From Caldicellulosiruptor bescii DSM 6725 (GTDB lineage: Bacteria > Bacillota > Thermoanaerobacteria > Caldicellulosiruptorales > Caldicellulosiruptoraceae): 64,000 nucleotides of DNA. The DNA lies in the NCBI RefSeq assembly GCF_000022325.1, contig NC_012034.1, positions 1,134,501 to 1,198,500 on the forward strand, in the 5' to 3' direction. A program made the position numbers and the translations under genes. The notes beneath the pieces were generated by a model that saw nothing but the letters and a program-made list of their open reading frames with translations, did no database searches and had not been told where the DNA came from. Below are positions 1 through 8,717 of the stretch, one piece after another; position 1 is the first letter of the stretch; each line of letters begins with the position of its first letter.

Positions 1-792
1 TTTGCTCAAAAGGTTGGAAAAGATGTTGTTCAACCAGAAAAGCTAAAGAATAACGAGGAGTTTTTTGAACTTCTAAAAGAAATAAATCCTGATACAATCG
101 TAGTTGTTGCATATGGGAAAATTCTTCCCAAAGAAGTGCTTGAGATACCCAAGTATGGCTGCATAAATGTTCATGCTTCCCTTTTACCAGAGTACAGAGG
201 AGCTGCACCAATTCAAAGAGTACTTATGGATGGAAAGGAATATACAGGTATTACCATTATGAAAATGGACGAGGGATTAGACACAGGAGATATTCTTCTT
301 CAGAAAAAAGTTAAAATTGAAAATGATGATGACATTTTAACACTTTCAAAAAAGCTTGCAGAAGTGGGTAGCCAGCTTTTAATTGAAACTTTGAGGAATA
401 TCGAAAATATAACTCCTGTAAAACAGGACCACAGCAGAGCAACATATGCCCCACCTATCAAAAAGGAAGAAGGAAATATTGACTGGAATATGAGTGCGAA
501 GGAAATTTATAATAGATTTAGAGCTCTTAAAATATGGCCAGGAATTTTCACAACTTTCAAAGGAAAACTTTTAAAAATTCACGATATTGAAATTGCTCAG
601 GATAATAAAGACAATATTAATAGTAATGTACCAAATGGTACTGTAGTTGAGATAGATGACAGCAGCATTATAATAAAAGTTAGAGATGGACTGATAAGAC
701 TTAAACTTCTTCAGCTTGAAGGTGGAAAAAAGATTGGAGCAAGAGACTTTGTCAATGGGTATAAAATAAAAAAAGGAGATGTTTTAGCCTAA
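1..792 (+). CDS. fmt: Methionyl-tRNA formyltransferase (5' end outside window)
   Basis: Transfers a formyl group from 10-formyl-THF to Met-tRNAfMet for translation initiation, in the cytosol. The frame is open from base 1, so the N-terminal part of the formyltransferase domain is missing; 263 codons remain. The visible part has the family signature around the catalytic Asn/His (INVHASLLPEYRGAAPIQR, starting near base 166), the following DxGD stretch (MDEGLDTGDI), and the C-terminal tRNA-binding OB domain ending GDVLA. An internal GTG at 136 opens a shorter frame, but the homologous sequence clearly continues upstream. Followed after 21 bp by the zinc protease gene, as in the Firmicute def-fmt-rsmB-rlmN-prpC-prkC-rsgA-rpe cluster. 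Confidence 0.97.
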   Translation, partial: FAQKVGKDVVQPEKLKNNEEFFELLKEINPDTIVVVAYGKILPKEVLEIPKYGCINVHASLLPEYRGAAPIQRVLMDGKEYTGITIMKMDEGLDTGDILLQKKVKIENDDDILTLSKKLAEVGSQLLIETLRNIENITPVKQDHSRATYAPPIKKEEGNIDWNMSAKEIYNRFRALKIWPGIFTTFKGKLLKIHDIEIAQDNKDNINSNVPNGTVVEIDDSSIIIKVRDGLIRLKLLQLEGGKKIGARDFVNGYKIKKGDVLA

Positions 793-813
793 AATCAGGG
801 GAGAGGATGAAAA

Positions 814-1509
814 GTGTTTTACTATTTTGACCCTTTGTATCTTGTGTTTGCTATTCCTGCATTTTTGATATCTCTTATAGCCCAAATGAGGGTCCAGATG
901 GTTTTTTCAAAGTATTCCAGAGTCAGAACATTTTCAGGGCTGACAGGTGCCGAGGTTGCCAAAAATATACTGTGGTCCAACGGTATTTATGATGTCAGAG
1001 TAGAATATGTACCGGGACTTTTGACAGACCATTACGACCCGCGATTTAGAGTGCTCAGACTATCACAGGGGGTTTTTGATTCCAATTCTGTTGCTGCAGT
1101 TGGAGTTGCTGCACATGAGGCAGGGCATGCCATTCAGCACTACCAAAAATATCCGTGGCTGGCTCTTAGAACTGCCATGGTACCTGTTGTGAATATAGGG
1201 TCGAATTTGGCTTTTCCGCTTATTTTGATAGGGCTTTTACTGAAGAATGGAGATATATTTATAAATCTTGGAATTTTGCTTTTCAGTTTAGCAGTTGTGT
1301 TTACCTTGATTACACTGCCTGTTGAATTAAATGCCAGCAAAAGAGCTGTAGAGGCGTTAAAAGTATCAGGCGTTATACTTCCTGACGAGGAGATAGCAGT
1401 AAAGAAAGTGCTTGGTGCGGCTGCTATGACATATGTTGCAGCGGTATCTGTTGCAATACTTCAGTTATTATATTATCTTAGTTTAGTTCAACGAAGAAGG
1501 GATGATTAA
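814..1509 (+). CDS. YugP-type neutral zinc metallopeptidase, membrane-bound
   Basis: Putative membrane zinc peptidase of the YugP (Zn_peptidase_2, PF04298) family; the physiological substrate is unknown. The protein has 231 residues, an N-terminal membrane helix (about 7-30), the HEAGH zinc-binding/catalytic motif at 101-105, then two strongly hydrophobic segments (about 125-175) and a C-terminal one (about 200-225). The GTG start is chosen because a GGGAGAGGA Shine-Dalgarno lies 7 bp upstream. Family members usually sit in this place between fmt and rsmB in Clostridia. The motif gives the fold; substrate and biological role are not visible. Confidence 0.9.
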   Translation: MFYYFDPLYLVFAIPAFLISLIAQMRVQMVFSKYSRVRTFSGLTGAEVAKNILWSNGIYDVRVEYVPGLLTDHYDPRFRVLRLSQGVFDSNSVAAVGVAAHEAGHAIQHYQKYPWLALRTAMVPVVNIGSNLAFPLILIGLLLKNGDIFINLGILLFSLAVVFTLITLPVELNASKRAVEALKVSGVILPDEEIAVKKVLGAAAMTYVAAVSVAILQLLYYLSLVQRRRDD

Positions 1510-1511
1510 AG

Positions 1512-2807
1512 ATTAATACGAGAGAAGCTGCTTTTCTTTTACTGTTTGAGGTTGAAAAGAAAAAGTTTTCTGGCATGGACTCTTTGATGGAGAAATTCCA
1601 TCAAAAGTTAAAAAATGAAAAGGACAGGGCTTTGTTTGTTGAGCTTGTTCATGGTGTTTTGAGATACAAAAGCCTTATTGACTACTATATTAATTTTGTT
1701 GCTAAAAAAGGAGTAAAGGATAAAAGGATATTAAACATTTTAAGGGTTGCCACATATGAACTTCTTTTTCTTGAAAAGATTCCAGAGTATGCAACAGTAA
1801 ATGAGGCATGTGAGGTTGCAAGCAAAATAAATCCACATTTAAAGGCTTTTGTGAATGCAATTTTGAGAAATATAATCAGAAACAAAAATCAAATAGAAGA
1901 GTCATTGGAAAGAATTAAGGACGTGGACTATAAAAGTTATTTATCAATAAAGCTTTCTTATCCCAGATTTTTAATAGATTATTTAGAAGAGAGTTATGGA
2001 CTTGAAAAAACTATAAAAATTTTAGAATTTTTAAATACAAAACCTCCTCAGAGTATAAAGATAAATACTAAAAAAACCAATGTAAATACATTAACACAAG
2101 AGCTTGAGAAAAACGGATTTAAGTATGAGATTAATTCTCGTAACAATGAAATAGTCCTTATTTTGAAGGGCAACATAAAGGAAACAGAACTTTATAAGGA
2201 AGGCTATTTCTATTTTCAGGATTTGGCATCTTCTCTTGTTGTAAAGTTTAACCAAGAAGATTTTAAAAGAGCAAAGAAAGTGATAGACCTGTGTGCCGCA
2301 CCAGGTGGAAAGACTTTTAACTGCGCAGAGGTTATAGATGGGTTTGTTGTTGCATGTGATATAAACGAACATAAGCTTGATATATTGCGAGAAAACATTT
2401 TGCGGCTTGGTTTTGATAATATCATTGTTGCAAAAAGTAACGCTGAGGTTTTTAACCCTGATTTTGCCGAAAAATTTGACATTGTGATTGCCGACCTTCC
2501 ATGTACTGGTTTTGGCGCAATTAGGAAAAAGCCTGATATCAAATGGAATAAAAGTTATCAGGACATTGAGAATCTTCATGAACTGCAGGTAAGAATACTT
2601 GACAATTCAGCAGGTTACCTAAAAAGAGGAGGAATACTTTTTTATTCTACATGTACGCTTGGGAAAAAAGAAAATGAAGAAACAGTTATAGAGTTTTTAG
2701 AGAAGCACAAAGATTTTTCGTTGGTATCCCTAACTACTATTTTTCCCGATGAGTTTGAATGTGATGGATTTTTTATAGCTAAACTTAGAAAAGAGGGCGA
2801 AAGATAG
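1512..2807 (+). CDS. rsmB: 16S rRNA (cytosine-967-C5)-methyltransferase RsmB, probable ATT start
   Basis: SAM-dependent RNA m5C methyltransferase with an N-terminal NusB-like RNA-binding domain. The Rossmann motif DLCAAPGGKTF and both conserved cysteines of the family (DLPCTG and YSTCT) are present. The first in-frame ATG (1575) would remove the first NusB-like helix, yet the upstream codons read NTREAAFLLLFEVEKKKF, the family's expected N-terminus. No ATG, GTG or TTG lies between the upstream stop (1503-1505) and 1575. The best initiator is ATT at 1512, 11 bp after an AAGAAGGG Shine-Dalgarno inside the end of the preceding gene. That gives 431 residues, the usual length. An ATT start is an inference; a sequencing error would be the alternative. 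Confidence 0.9.
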   Translation: MNTREAAFLLLFEVEKKKFSGMDSLMEKFHQKLKNEKDRALFVELVHGVLRYKSLIDYYINFVAKKGVKDKRILNILRVATYELLFLEKIPEYATVNEACEVASKINPHLKAFVNAILRNIIRNKNQIEESLERIKDVDYKSYLSIKLSYPRFLIDYLEESYGLEKTIKILEFLNTKPPQSIKINTKKTNVNTLTQELEKNGFKYEINSRNNEIVLILKGNIKETELYKEGYFYFQDLASSLVVKFNQEDFKRAKKVIDLCAAPGGKTFNCAEVIDGFVVACDINEHKLDILRENILRLGFDNIIVAKSNAEVFNPDFAEKFDIVIADLPCTGFGAIRKKPDIKWNKSYQDIENLHELQVRILDNSAGYLKRGGILFYSTCTLGKKENEETVIEFLEKHKDFSLVSLTTIFPDEFECDGFFIAKLRKEGER

Positions 2808-2812
2808 GGAAG

Positions 2813-3838
2813 ATGAAAAGGCTTATAAAAGATTTGACGTTTGATGAGCTAAAAAAGTGGCTCGAAAATATTGGTGAAAAACCTTTTAGAACAAGCCAGA
2901 TTTTTGAGTGGCTTTACAAGAAAAATGCTACTGATGTAATGCAGTTTACCAATCTACCACTCGAACTTCGAGAAAAGATTGAGGATGAGTTTTTGATAAA
3001 CTCTTTACAGATTTTGAAACATCAAAGTGATGGAGAGAGTATAAAATTCCTGTTTGAACTTTGCGATAAAAATGGAGTTGAAAGTGTGTTTTTACCTTAT
3101 CGGTATGGGAATGCAATATGCGTCTCAACACAAGTTGGATGCAAAATGAACTGCAGGTTTTGTGCCTCTGCCATAGGCGGATTTGTAAGAAACCTTTCGG
3201 CAGGGGAGATGGTTGACCAGATAATCAACGTAGAAAACTTTACAGGCAAAAGAATAACAAATGTGGTTCTGATGGGAAGTGGCGAGCCATTTGACAACAT
3301 TGAAAATGTGTTTAAATTTATTGAGATAATAAACTCAAAAGAGGGGAAAAACATAGGGGCAAGGCATATCACCATTTCCACAGTTGGCATAGTTGAAGGA
3401 ATTTATAGGCTCTGTGATTTTCCAAAACAAGTAAACCTTGCAATATCTCTGCATGCCCCAAATAATAGCCTGAGAGACAAGCTTGTTCCGATAAACAAAA
3501 AGTATCCTGTTGAAGATATTATGAAAGCAGTTGATTACTACATTAAAAGGACTAATAGAAGAGTTACTTTTGAGTACGCCCTGATAGATGGGGTAAATGA
3601 TTCTATTGAATGTGCTCAAGAGCTTGGCAAGATGCTAAAAGGTAAGCTTGTACATGTAAATTTGATACCTGTTAACCCAGTTGAAGAAAAAGGGTTTAGA
3701 AGACCTTCAAAAGAAAAAATAAAAGTATTTTTTGAAACCTTAAAATCATATCAAATTAATGTTACAATTAGAAGAGAGCTTGGCAGCAGTATATCTGCAG
3801 CGTGTGGACAGCTGAGAAAACGATATTTTAACATATAA
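2813..3838 (+). CDS. rlmN: Dual-specificity 23S rRNA (A2503-C2) / tRNA (A37-C2) methyltransferase
   Basis: Radical-SAM methyltransferase that methylates C2 of A2503 in the peptidyl-transferase centre and, in several bacteria, A37 of some tRNAs. The radical-SAM cluster motif CxxxCxxC is at Cys110, Cys114 and Cys117; the SAM-binding MGSGEP stretch follows near residue 152; a conserved C-terminal cysteine (SAACGQ, about 331) is the expected methyl-carrying or resolving residue. Length (341) is normal. It starts 5 bp after rsmB with a GGGAAG ribosome site, so translation is probably coupled. Methionine-versus-arginine (Cfr-like) specificity cannot be proven by eye, but housekeeping context favours RlmN. 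Confidence 0.96.
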   Translation: MKRLIKDLTFDELKKWLENIGEKPFRTSQIFEWLYKKNATDVMQFTNLPLELREKIEDEFLINSLQILKHQSDGESIKFLFELCDKNGVESVFLPYRYGNAICVSTQVGCKMNCRFCASAIGGFVRNLSAGEMVDQIINVENFTGKRITNVVLMGSGEPFDNIENVFKFIEIINSKEGKNIGARHITISTVGIVEGIYRLCDFPKQVNLAISLHAPNNSLRDKLVPINKKYPVEDIMKAVDYYIKRTNRRVTFEYALIDGVNDSIECAQELGKMLKGKLVHVNLIPVNPVEEKGFRRPSKEKIKVFFETLKSYQINVTIRRELGSSISAACGQLRKRYFNI

Positions 3839-3850
3839 GGGAATTAGGGG

Positions 3851-4588
3851 ATGAAGTATGTGAAATACGTTGCTCTCACAGAAAAAGGAAATATAAGGAC
3901 AAACAATGAGGATTATTATATTGTTTACAAAGGAGAAGATGGATTGAATGTTTTTTTAATAGCTGATGGTATGGGTGGACACAGTGCAGGTGAGGTGGCA
4001 AGCAGCTTTGCCTGCCAGTATGTACTTGACTATATATTACTAAATCAGAAAATGTTAAAATATTCTCTGAAAGAGATCATAAAAGAAGCTTACAGGTATG
4101 CAAATCAAAAGATTATAAACCATCAGATAAAAAATCCCCTTTTGTATGGAATGGGGACCACTTTAGCGGGACTATTTTGCTACAAGGATAAGATACTTGT
4201 GAGCAACATCGGAGATTCAAGAGTCTACATTATAGATAACAATGAAATTAGACAAATTACAGAGGACCATTCTCTGGTTTATGAGATGTTTAAAGATGGA
4301 AAAATTACAAAAGAGGAAATTTATACTCATCCCAAGAAAAACATCATAACAAGAGCAATTGGAATAGAAGAAGAATTAGAAGTTGATCTTTACGAAATTG
4401 AACGCGAGCAAAATAAGGATTATTGCTTTTTGATGTGTACAGATGGACTGACCAACATGGTTTTTGATACCCAAATTCACGAAATATTTAAGAAAAATGA
4501 TTTTTATGATGTAGGTAAGAAATTAATTGAAAAAGCTCTTGAGGCAGGTGGTATTGACAATATAACAATTGTCTATCTCTTGGTATAA
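3851..4588 (+). CDS. prpC: PP2C-family Ser/Thr protein phosphatase (PrpC/Stp)
   Basis: Metal-dependent protein phosphatase that reverses the action of the neighbouring PASTA kinase. The 245-residue protein is a single PP2C domain with all metal and phosphate motifs: NEDYY near residue 20, ADGMGGHSAGE near 39, GDSRVY near 118, CTDGLTN near 196 and a terminal GGIDNIT. No membrane segment is visible, so it should be cytosolic. It lies 28 bp upstream of the kinase gene, the standard Firmicute arrangement for cell-wall and growth-state signalling. Confidence 0.96.
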   Translation: MKYVKYVALTEKGNIRTNNEDYYIVYKGEDGLNVFLIADGMGGHSAGEVASSFACQYVLDYILLNQKMLKYSLKEIIKEAYRYANQKIINHQIKNPLLYGMGTTLAGLFCYKDKILVSNIGDSRVYIIDNNEIRQITEDHSLVYEMFKDGKITKEEIYTHPKKNIITRAIGIEEELEVDLYEIEREQNKDYCFLMCTDGLTNMVFDTQIHEIFKKNDFYDVGKKLIEKALEAGGIDNITIVYLLV

Positions 4589-4616
4589 GAAAAAAGAGAT
4601 TTTGTGAGGGTGATGA

Positions 4617-6506
4617 TTGTTCATGGATGAGTTTATAATAGGAAACAGATACAAAGTTGAGGAGAAGTTAGGAAGCGGTGGAATGTCGGTTGTGTACAAA
4701 GCCAAAGATGCAATTTTGAATAGATATGTTGCCATAAAAGTTTTAAGGTCGGAGTTTGCAACAGACGAGGAATTTTTGCAACGGTTCAGAACAGAAGCGC
4801 TGGCAGCAGCATCTCTTTCGCATCCCAACATTGTATCAATCTATGATGTTGGTGAGCAGGACGGGATGTACTACATAGTTATGGAATATGTAAATGGCAA
4901 AACTCTAAAAGAGTTTATGAAAGAAACTGGTAGGCTCAGTCCAAAAGATGCAACAACCATTGCTATACAGGTTTTAAGAGCTTTGGACCATGCCCATAAA
5001 AAAGGTATTGTGCACAGAGATATAAAACCTCAAAATATCTTGATTGATGAAAATGGGATTGTCAAAGTAACAGACTTTGGTATTGCACGAGCAGTTTCAA
5101 CAGGCACCATTATAAATACAAATATCACCATTGGCTCTGTTCACTATTTTTCACCAGAACAGGCAAGAGGAGGATATGTGGACAGCAGGTCTGACCTGTA
5201 CTCTCTTGGAGTTGTTCTTTATGAAATGGTGACAGGAGTTTTGCCATTTGATGGAGATACTCCGATTTCTATTGCGCTAAAACACCTGCAAGAACAGCCA
5301 ATAAAACCTACACTTTATAATCCCAATATACCAAAAAGTTTAGAAGCAATAATTTTGAAGGCAATGCAAAAGGATATTTTGCTGAGGTATCAATCAGCCA
5401 GTGAGATGATTCAAGATTTGAAAAATTCGCTTATTGAACCAGACGGTGATTTTGTCAAGATAGAGTCGCATGAAAATGCTGCTACCAAACAGTTTCAGTT
5501 TGAAAAGATAAAATCAGATAATACCCCAGTAGACCCAAAAAAAGAGTCAAAAGAAAAAAGAAAAGATTGGATTTATGTTGTAGCAGGGATTTTAACTGCC
5601 CTTATTATTGTTGCAATAGGCTGGCTAATATTTTATAATGCTATTGGGAAAAGCTTGACTTATCAAGAAAATGACATTACAATGCCAGACCTTGTAGGTT
5701 TTTCAATTGATGATGCAAAGGCAAAACTTGATGAGCTGGGACTAAAATATTCGGTTGAAGAGCAAAACGACCCGGCTGAGAAAGGTACAGTCATCAATCA
5801 AGACCCTGCTGCAGGTATTAAAGTAAAAAAAGATACTACTGTCAAGCTAATAGTTAGCAAAGGACCGGAAATGGTCAAAGTTCCTGATGTGGTTGGGCTC
5901 AATATCAAAGATGCTCAGATAGAGCTTGATAACAATGGTTTGAGTGTTGAGATAAAGAAAGATTATTCTGACAAGCCAGTGGACACAGTTATTGATCAAC
6001 AGCCTTCTGCAAACCAGCTTATAGAAAAAAATGGTACTGTAATTTTGACTGTAAGTTTGGGTCCCAAAATAGAAAAAGTATTAGTTCCAGATGTAACAGG
6101 AATGAATATAGTTGATGCCAAGGATGTTTTACTAAAAATCGGACTTAACGTCGGTAACGTTACTTATAAAGAGGTCACAGATAGAGAGTCTGATATTGTT
6201 ATCAGTCAATCACCATCTTACGGGCAGCAGGTTGTAAAAGGAAGCACTGTTGATTTAATAGTGACCAAAAAGGTTGAGACAAAAACTACAACAAAGATTA
6301 TTATAAAAACAGTAATTTTACCTTCTGATTTAAATGAAGCAAATGTTAAAATAGTGGTAAGTTCAAACGGAAATGAGAGCATTGTATTTGATAGAATAGT
6401 AAAAAAAGAAGAGACTCCTTTACAGGTTAAAATTCCTATCACTGGACAATCTACAATTAGGATGTATATAAACGACCAATTATCAACAGAGGAGACGGTG
6501 GAATAG
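4617..6506 (+). CDS. prkC: PASTA-domain Ser/Thr protein kinase PrkC
   Basis: Membrane kinase that senses muropeptides/lipid II outside and phosphorylates cytosolic targets. Domains in order: kinase (about 10-275; glycine loop GSGGMSVVY, ATP-binding Lys41, catalytic HRD at 133-135, DFG near 155), a charged juxtamembrane linker, one transmembrane helix (about 318-341), three PASTA repeats (about 353-418, 419-484, 485-555), and a short C-terminal beta-rich tail. The TTG start at 4617 is preferred because GAGGG lies about 7 bp upstream; the ATG two codons later is an alternative. Three PASTA repeats are normal for the family; the extra tail of about 75 residues resembles the extension seen in B. 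subtilis PrkC. Confidence 0.96.
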   Translation: MFMDEFIIGNRYKVEEKLGSGGMSVVYKAKDAILNRYVAIKVLRSEFATDEEFLQRFRTEALAAASLSHPNIVSIYDVGEQDGMYYIVMEYVNGKTLKEFMKETGRLSPKDATTIAIQVLRALDHAHKKGIVHRDIKPQNILIDENGIVKVTDFGIARAVSTGTIINTNITIGSVHYFSPEQARGGYVDSRSDLYSLGVVLYEMVTGVLPFDGDTPISIALKHLQEQPIKPTLYNPNIPKSLEAIILKAMQKDILLRYQSASEMIQDLKNSLIEPDGDFVKIESHENAATKQFQFEKIKSDNTPVDPKKESKEKRKDWIYVVAGILTALIIVAIGWLIFYNAIGKSLTYQENDITMPDLVGFSIDDAKAKLDELGLKYSVEEQNDPAEKGTVINQDPAAGIKVKKDTTVKLIVSKGPEMVKVPDVVGLNIKDAQIELDNNGLSVEIKKDYSDKPVDTVIDQQPSANQLIEKNGTVILTVSLGPKIEKVLVPDVTGMNIVDAKDVLLKIGLNVGNVTYKEVTDRESDIVISQSPSYGQQVVKGSTVDLIVTKKVETKTTTKIIIKTVILPSDLNEANVKIVVSSNGNESIVFDRIVKKEETPLQVKIPITGQSTIRMYINDQLSTEETVE

Positions 6507-6508
6507 CT

Positions 6509-7381
6509 ATGCATATAAATGGAGTAATTGGAAAACTAATTGCTGGTTTTTATTATGTATATGACCATGATGGAAATATATATGAATGTAGGGCACGAGG
6601 AGTTTTTAGAAAGGATGATATCACTCCGCTTGTGGGCGACAACGTTGTTATCGTAGAGAAAAGCAAAGGTTCATATATTATTGATAAGATTCTACCAAGA
6701 AAAAATCAGCTAATCCGTCCACCAATTGCAAATGTGGATATTGCCATAGTAGTGGTAGCATCAGTGTCGCCAGAGGTATCTTTAATCGCACTGGATAAAC
6801 TTTTAGTGAATGTATTAAAGGAAAAGGTAAAGCCTGTAATTTGCGTAAATAAAATTGATTTAGATGATGGAAAGACATTTGAGATGATAAAGCAACAGTA
6901 CAGTGTATTTGATGTAATAGGTGTGTCTGCAAAGACTGGAGAAGGCATTGATAAACTCAAAAATTATATTCAAGGAAGGATTTCAGTTTTTGCTGGGCAG
7001 TCTGGTGTAGGGAAAAGTTCTATACTAAACTGTCTAATTCCAGGAGCTAACTTGAAAGTGGGTGAAATTTCTAAAAAAATTGAAAGAGGAAGACATACAA
7101 CAAGGGTAGTAGAACTTTTGCGTGCAGGGGAGGATACATACATTGCAGACACGCCAGGTTTTAGTTCAATTGAGATAATAGGACTTTTAAGACATGAGCT
7201 AAAATATTATTACCCGGAATTTTATGATTTTGAAGGGTGCAAGTTTCCAGGGTGCAACCACATATTTGAACCAGAATGTCTGGTAAAAGCTGCAGTTACC
7301 GAGAAAAAAATAAATTTTGAAAGGTATGAGAGGTACAAACAGATATTTATGCAACTTCCTGCACAAAAAGAGTACGATTAA
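6509..7381 (+). CDS. rsgA: Ribosome small-subunit-dependent GTPase RsgA
   Basis: Circularly permuted GTPase that acts late in 30S ribosome assembly. The order is OB fold (about 1-75), then the G4 motif (NKID, about 113) before the P-loop (GQSGVGKSS, about 163), the switch region (RGRHTT) and G3 (DTPGFS), and a C-terminal zinc domain with the CxxxxCxH pattern (CKFPGCNH). This permutation is diagnostic. Length of 290 is typical. The ATG follows the prkC stop by 2 bp with GGAGACGGTGGA upstream, so expression is coupled to the kinase gene. Confidence 0.97.
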   Translation: MHINGVIGKLIAGFYYVYDHDGNIYECRARGVFRKDDITPLVGDNVVIVEKSKGSYIIDKILPRKNQLIRPPIANVDIAIVVVASVSPEVSLIALDKLLVNVLKEKVKPVICVNKIDLDDGKTFEMIKQQYSVFDVIGVSAKTGEGIDKLKNYIQGRISVFAGQSGVGKSSILNCLIPGANLKVGEISKKIERGRHTTRVVELLRAGEDTYIADTPGFSSIEIIGLLRHELKYYYPEFYDFEGCKFPGCNHIFEPECLVKAAVTEKKINFERYERYKQIFMQLPAQKEYD

Positions 7382-7397
7382 AGGAGAGGATTAAAAG

Positions 7398-8063
7398 TTG
7401 CAGATAAAGATTGCGCCGTCTATTTTATCTTCTAATTTTGCAGATTTGAAAAATGAACTTAAAAAACTTGAGTTAGCTAAAGCTGATTTGGTCCATATAG
7501 ATGTTATGGATGGAAACTTTGTAGACAATATCACAATTGGTGCTCCCGTGGTAAGCAGTCTCAGAAAAAATTCAACACTTTTTTTTGATGTACATCTAAT
7601 GGTTTTACATCCTGAAAAGCATATTGAAAAATTTGTCCAAAGCGGTGCTGATAATATTACAGTTCACGCAGAGGTAACCTACCACTTGGATGCCCTCATC
7701 AGTAAAATAAAAAGTTTTGGCAAAAAAGCAAGTGTTGCGCTAAATCCTGCAACGCCTGTATACATGATAGAAAATGTTCTTGAAATTGTTGATATGGTTT
7801 TAGTTATGACTGTAAATCCTGGATATGGAGGACAAAAATTTATACCATATACCCTAAAAAAGATTGAAATGTTGGCAAACCTCAGAGAAAAGGAAGGACT
7901 TTCGTTTGAGATAGAAGTTGACGGTGGTATTAATGAAGAGACCATTATTGATTGTGTAAACGCAGGTGCAAACGTGATAGTTGCAGGTTCATATGTATTT
8001 GACAGTGGTGATGTTTCAAAATCTATTGAAGTTTTGAGAAGTAAGGTCCAGAGTTTGAGGTAA
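7398..8063 (+). CDS. rpe: Ribulose-phosphate 3-epimerase
   Basis: Interconverts ribulose-5-phosphate and xylulose-5-phosphate in the pentose phosphate pathway, which matters for pentose catabolism in a plant-polymer degrader. It is a TIM barrel of 221 residues with the signatures HIDVMDGNFV, DVHLMV, VNPGYGGQKF and EVDGGI, which hold the metal ligands and phosphate-binding loop. The start is TTG with an AAAGGAGAGG Shine-Dalgarno about 8 bp upstream. It is the last gene of the fmt-to-rpe operon; a hairpin with a weak T-tract follows. Confidence 0.96.
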   Translation: MQIKIAPSILSSNFADLKNELKKLELAKADLVHIDVMDGNFVDNITIGAPVVSSLRKNSTLFFDVHLMVLHPEKHIEKFVQSGADNITVHAEVTYHLDALISKIKSFGKKASVALNPATPVYMIENVLEIVDMVLVMTVNPGYGGQKFIPYTLKKIEMLANLREKEGLSFEIEVDGGINEETIIDCVNAGANVIVAGSYVFDSGDVSKSIEVLRSKVQSLR

Positions 8064-8078
8064 TAATTTTTGCACTTC

Positions 8079-8107
8079 TTGTTAAAATAAAATTAAGGTG
8101 GTATAAT
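8079..8107 (+). promoter_or_regulatory. Sigma-A promoter for the rimP-nusA-infB operon
   Basis: TTGTTA, a 17-bp spacer and a perfect TATAAT. Transcription should start near 8114, giving a leader of about 120 nt before rimP that contains a hairpin (see next entry). Confidence 0.75.
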
Positions 8108-8147
8108 ATTTATAATCAGAGTTGCTGACATAAAGTAAATTAGCATG

Positions 8148-8172
8148 AGAGTGGGTATCCCCCACTCTTTAA
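8148..8172 (+). terminator. Hairpin with weak T-tract: rpe terminator or rimP leader attenuator
   Basis: An 8-bp perfect stem (AGAGTGGG / CCCACTCT) with a 5-nt loop followed by TTAATATT. It lies downstream of the rimP promoter, so it can end read-through from rpe and also sits in the leader of the nusA operon. Confidence 0.6.
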
Positions 8173-8232
8173 TATTGTTTATGGAGTTTTAGGTAGTAAA
8201 AAGTTTTAATAGAAGGGAGAAGAGTATTTCTC

Positions 8233-8688
8233 ATGTCAAAGATAACAAAGAAAGTGGAAGAGCTTGTAAAGCCTATATTAGAAAGGTATGGTTTTGACCT
8301 GGTGGATATTGAATTTAAAAAGGAAGGAAAAAGTCATTTTTTGAGAGTGTATATAGATAAACCCGGCGGGATTACAATAGATGACTGTCAGCTTGTCAGT
8401 GAAGAACTTTCTGAAAAGCTTGACATTGTTGACCCTATTCCATTTAGCTATTATTTAGAGGTTTCATCACCGGGTGTTGACAGGCCACTTGTCACTGACA
8501 GGGATTTTATAAGAAACAAGGGAAAAGTTGTTGATGTATTTTTGAATCAGCCTTTTTTGAACCGTACAAGGATTACAGGAGAGCTTGTGGAGAAGAATGA
8601 AAAATCTTTAATTTTGATTGTGGATAAAGAGAAGATAGTTATACCTATTGAAAATATAAAAAAGGTAAAGCTTGCAATAAGATTCTAA
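8233..8688 (+). CDS. rimP: Ribosome maturation factor RimP
   Basis: 30S assembly factor. The 151-residue protein has the two-domain RimP layout: an N-terminal alpha/beta domain with GFDLVDIEFKKEG and the signature YYLEVSSPGVDRPL near residue 75-90, and a C-terminal SH3-like barrel. The ATG is preceded by a good AAGGGAGAAG site. It is the first gene of the nusA operon, 29 bp before nusA, the conserved bacterial order. Confidence 0.95.
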   Translation: MSKITKKVEELVKPILERYGFDLVDIEFKKEGKSHFLRVYIDKPGGITIDDCQLVSEELSEKLDIVDPIPFSYYLEVSSPGVDRPLVTDRDFIRNKGKVVDVFLNQPFLNRTRITGELVEKNEKSLILIVDKEKIVIPIENIKKVKLAIRF

Positions 8689-8717
8689 CTAAAAATGAAA
8701 AGGGGGATTTTTGAAAG

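Noticed and set aside
2091-2579. Minus-strand frames (162 and 108 codons) inside rsmB
   Set aside because: They are antisense to the conserved methyltransferase domain, lack a ribosome site and have odd composition; rsmB explains the region.
8079-8100. A Rex-like TTGTTAA before rimP
   Set aside because: Only the left half exists; the right half is missing, and the sequence is the -35 region of a promoter.
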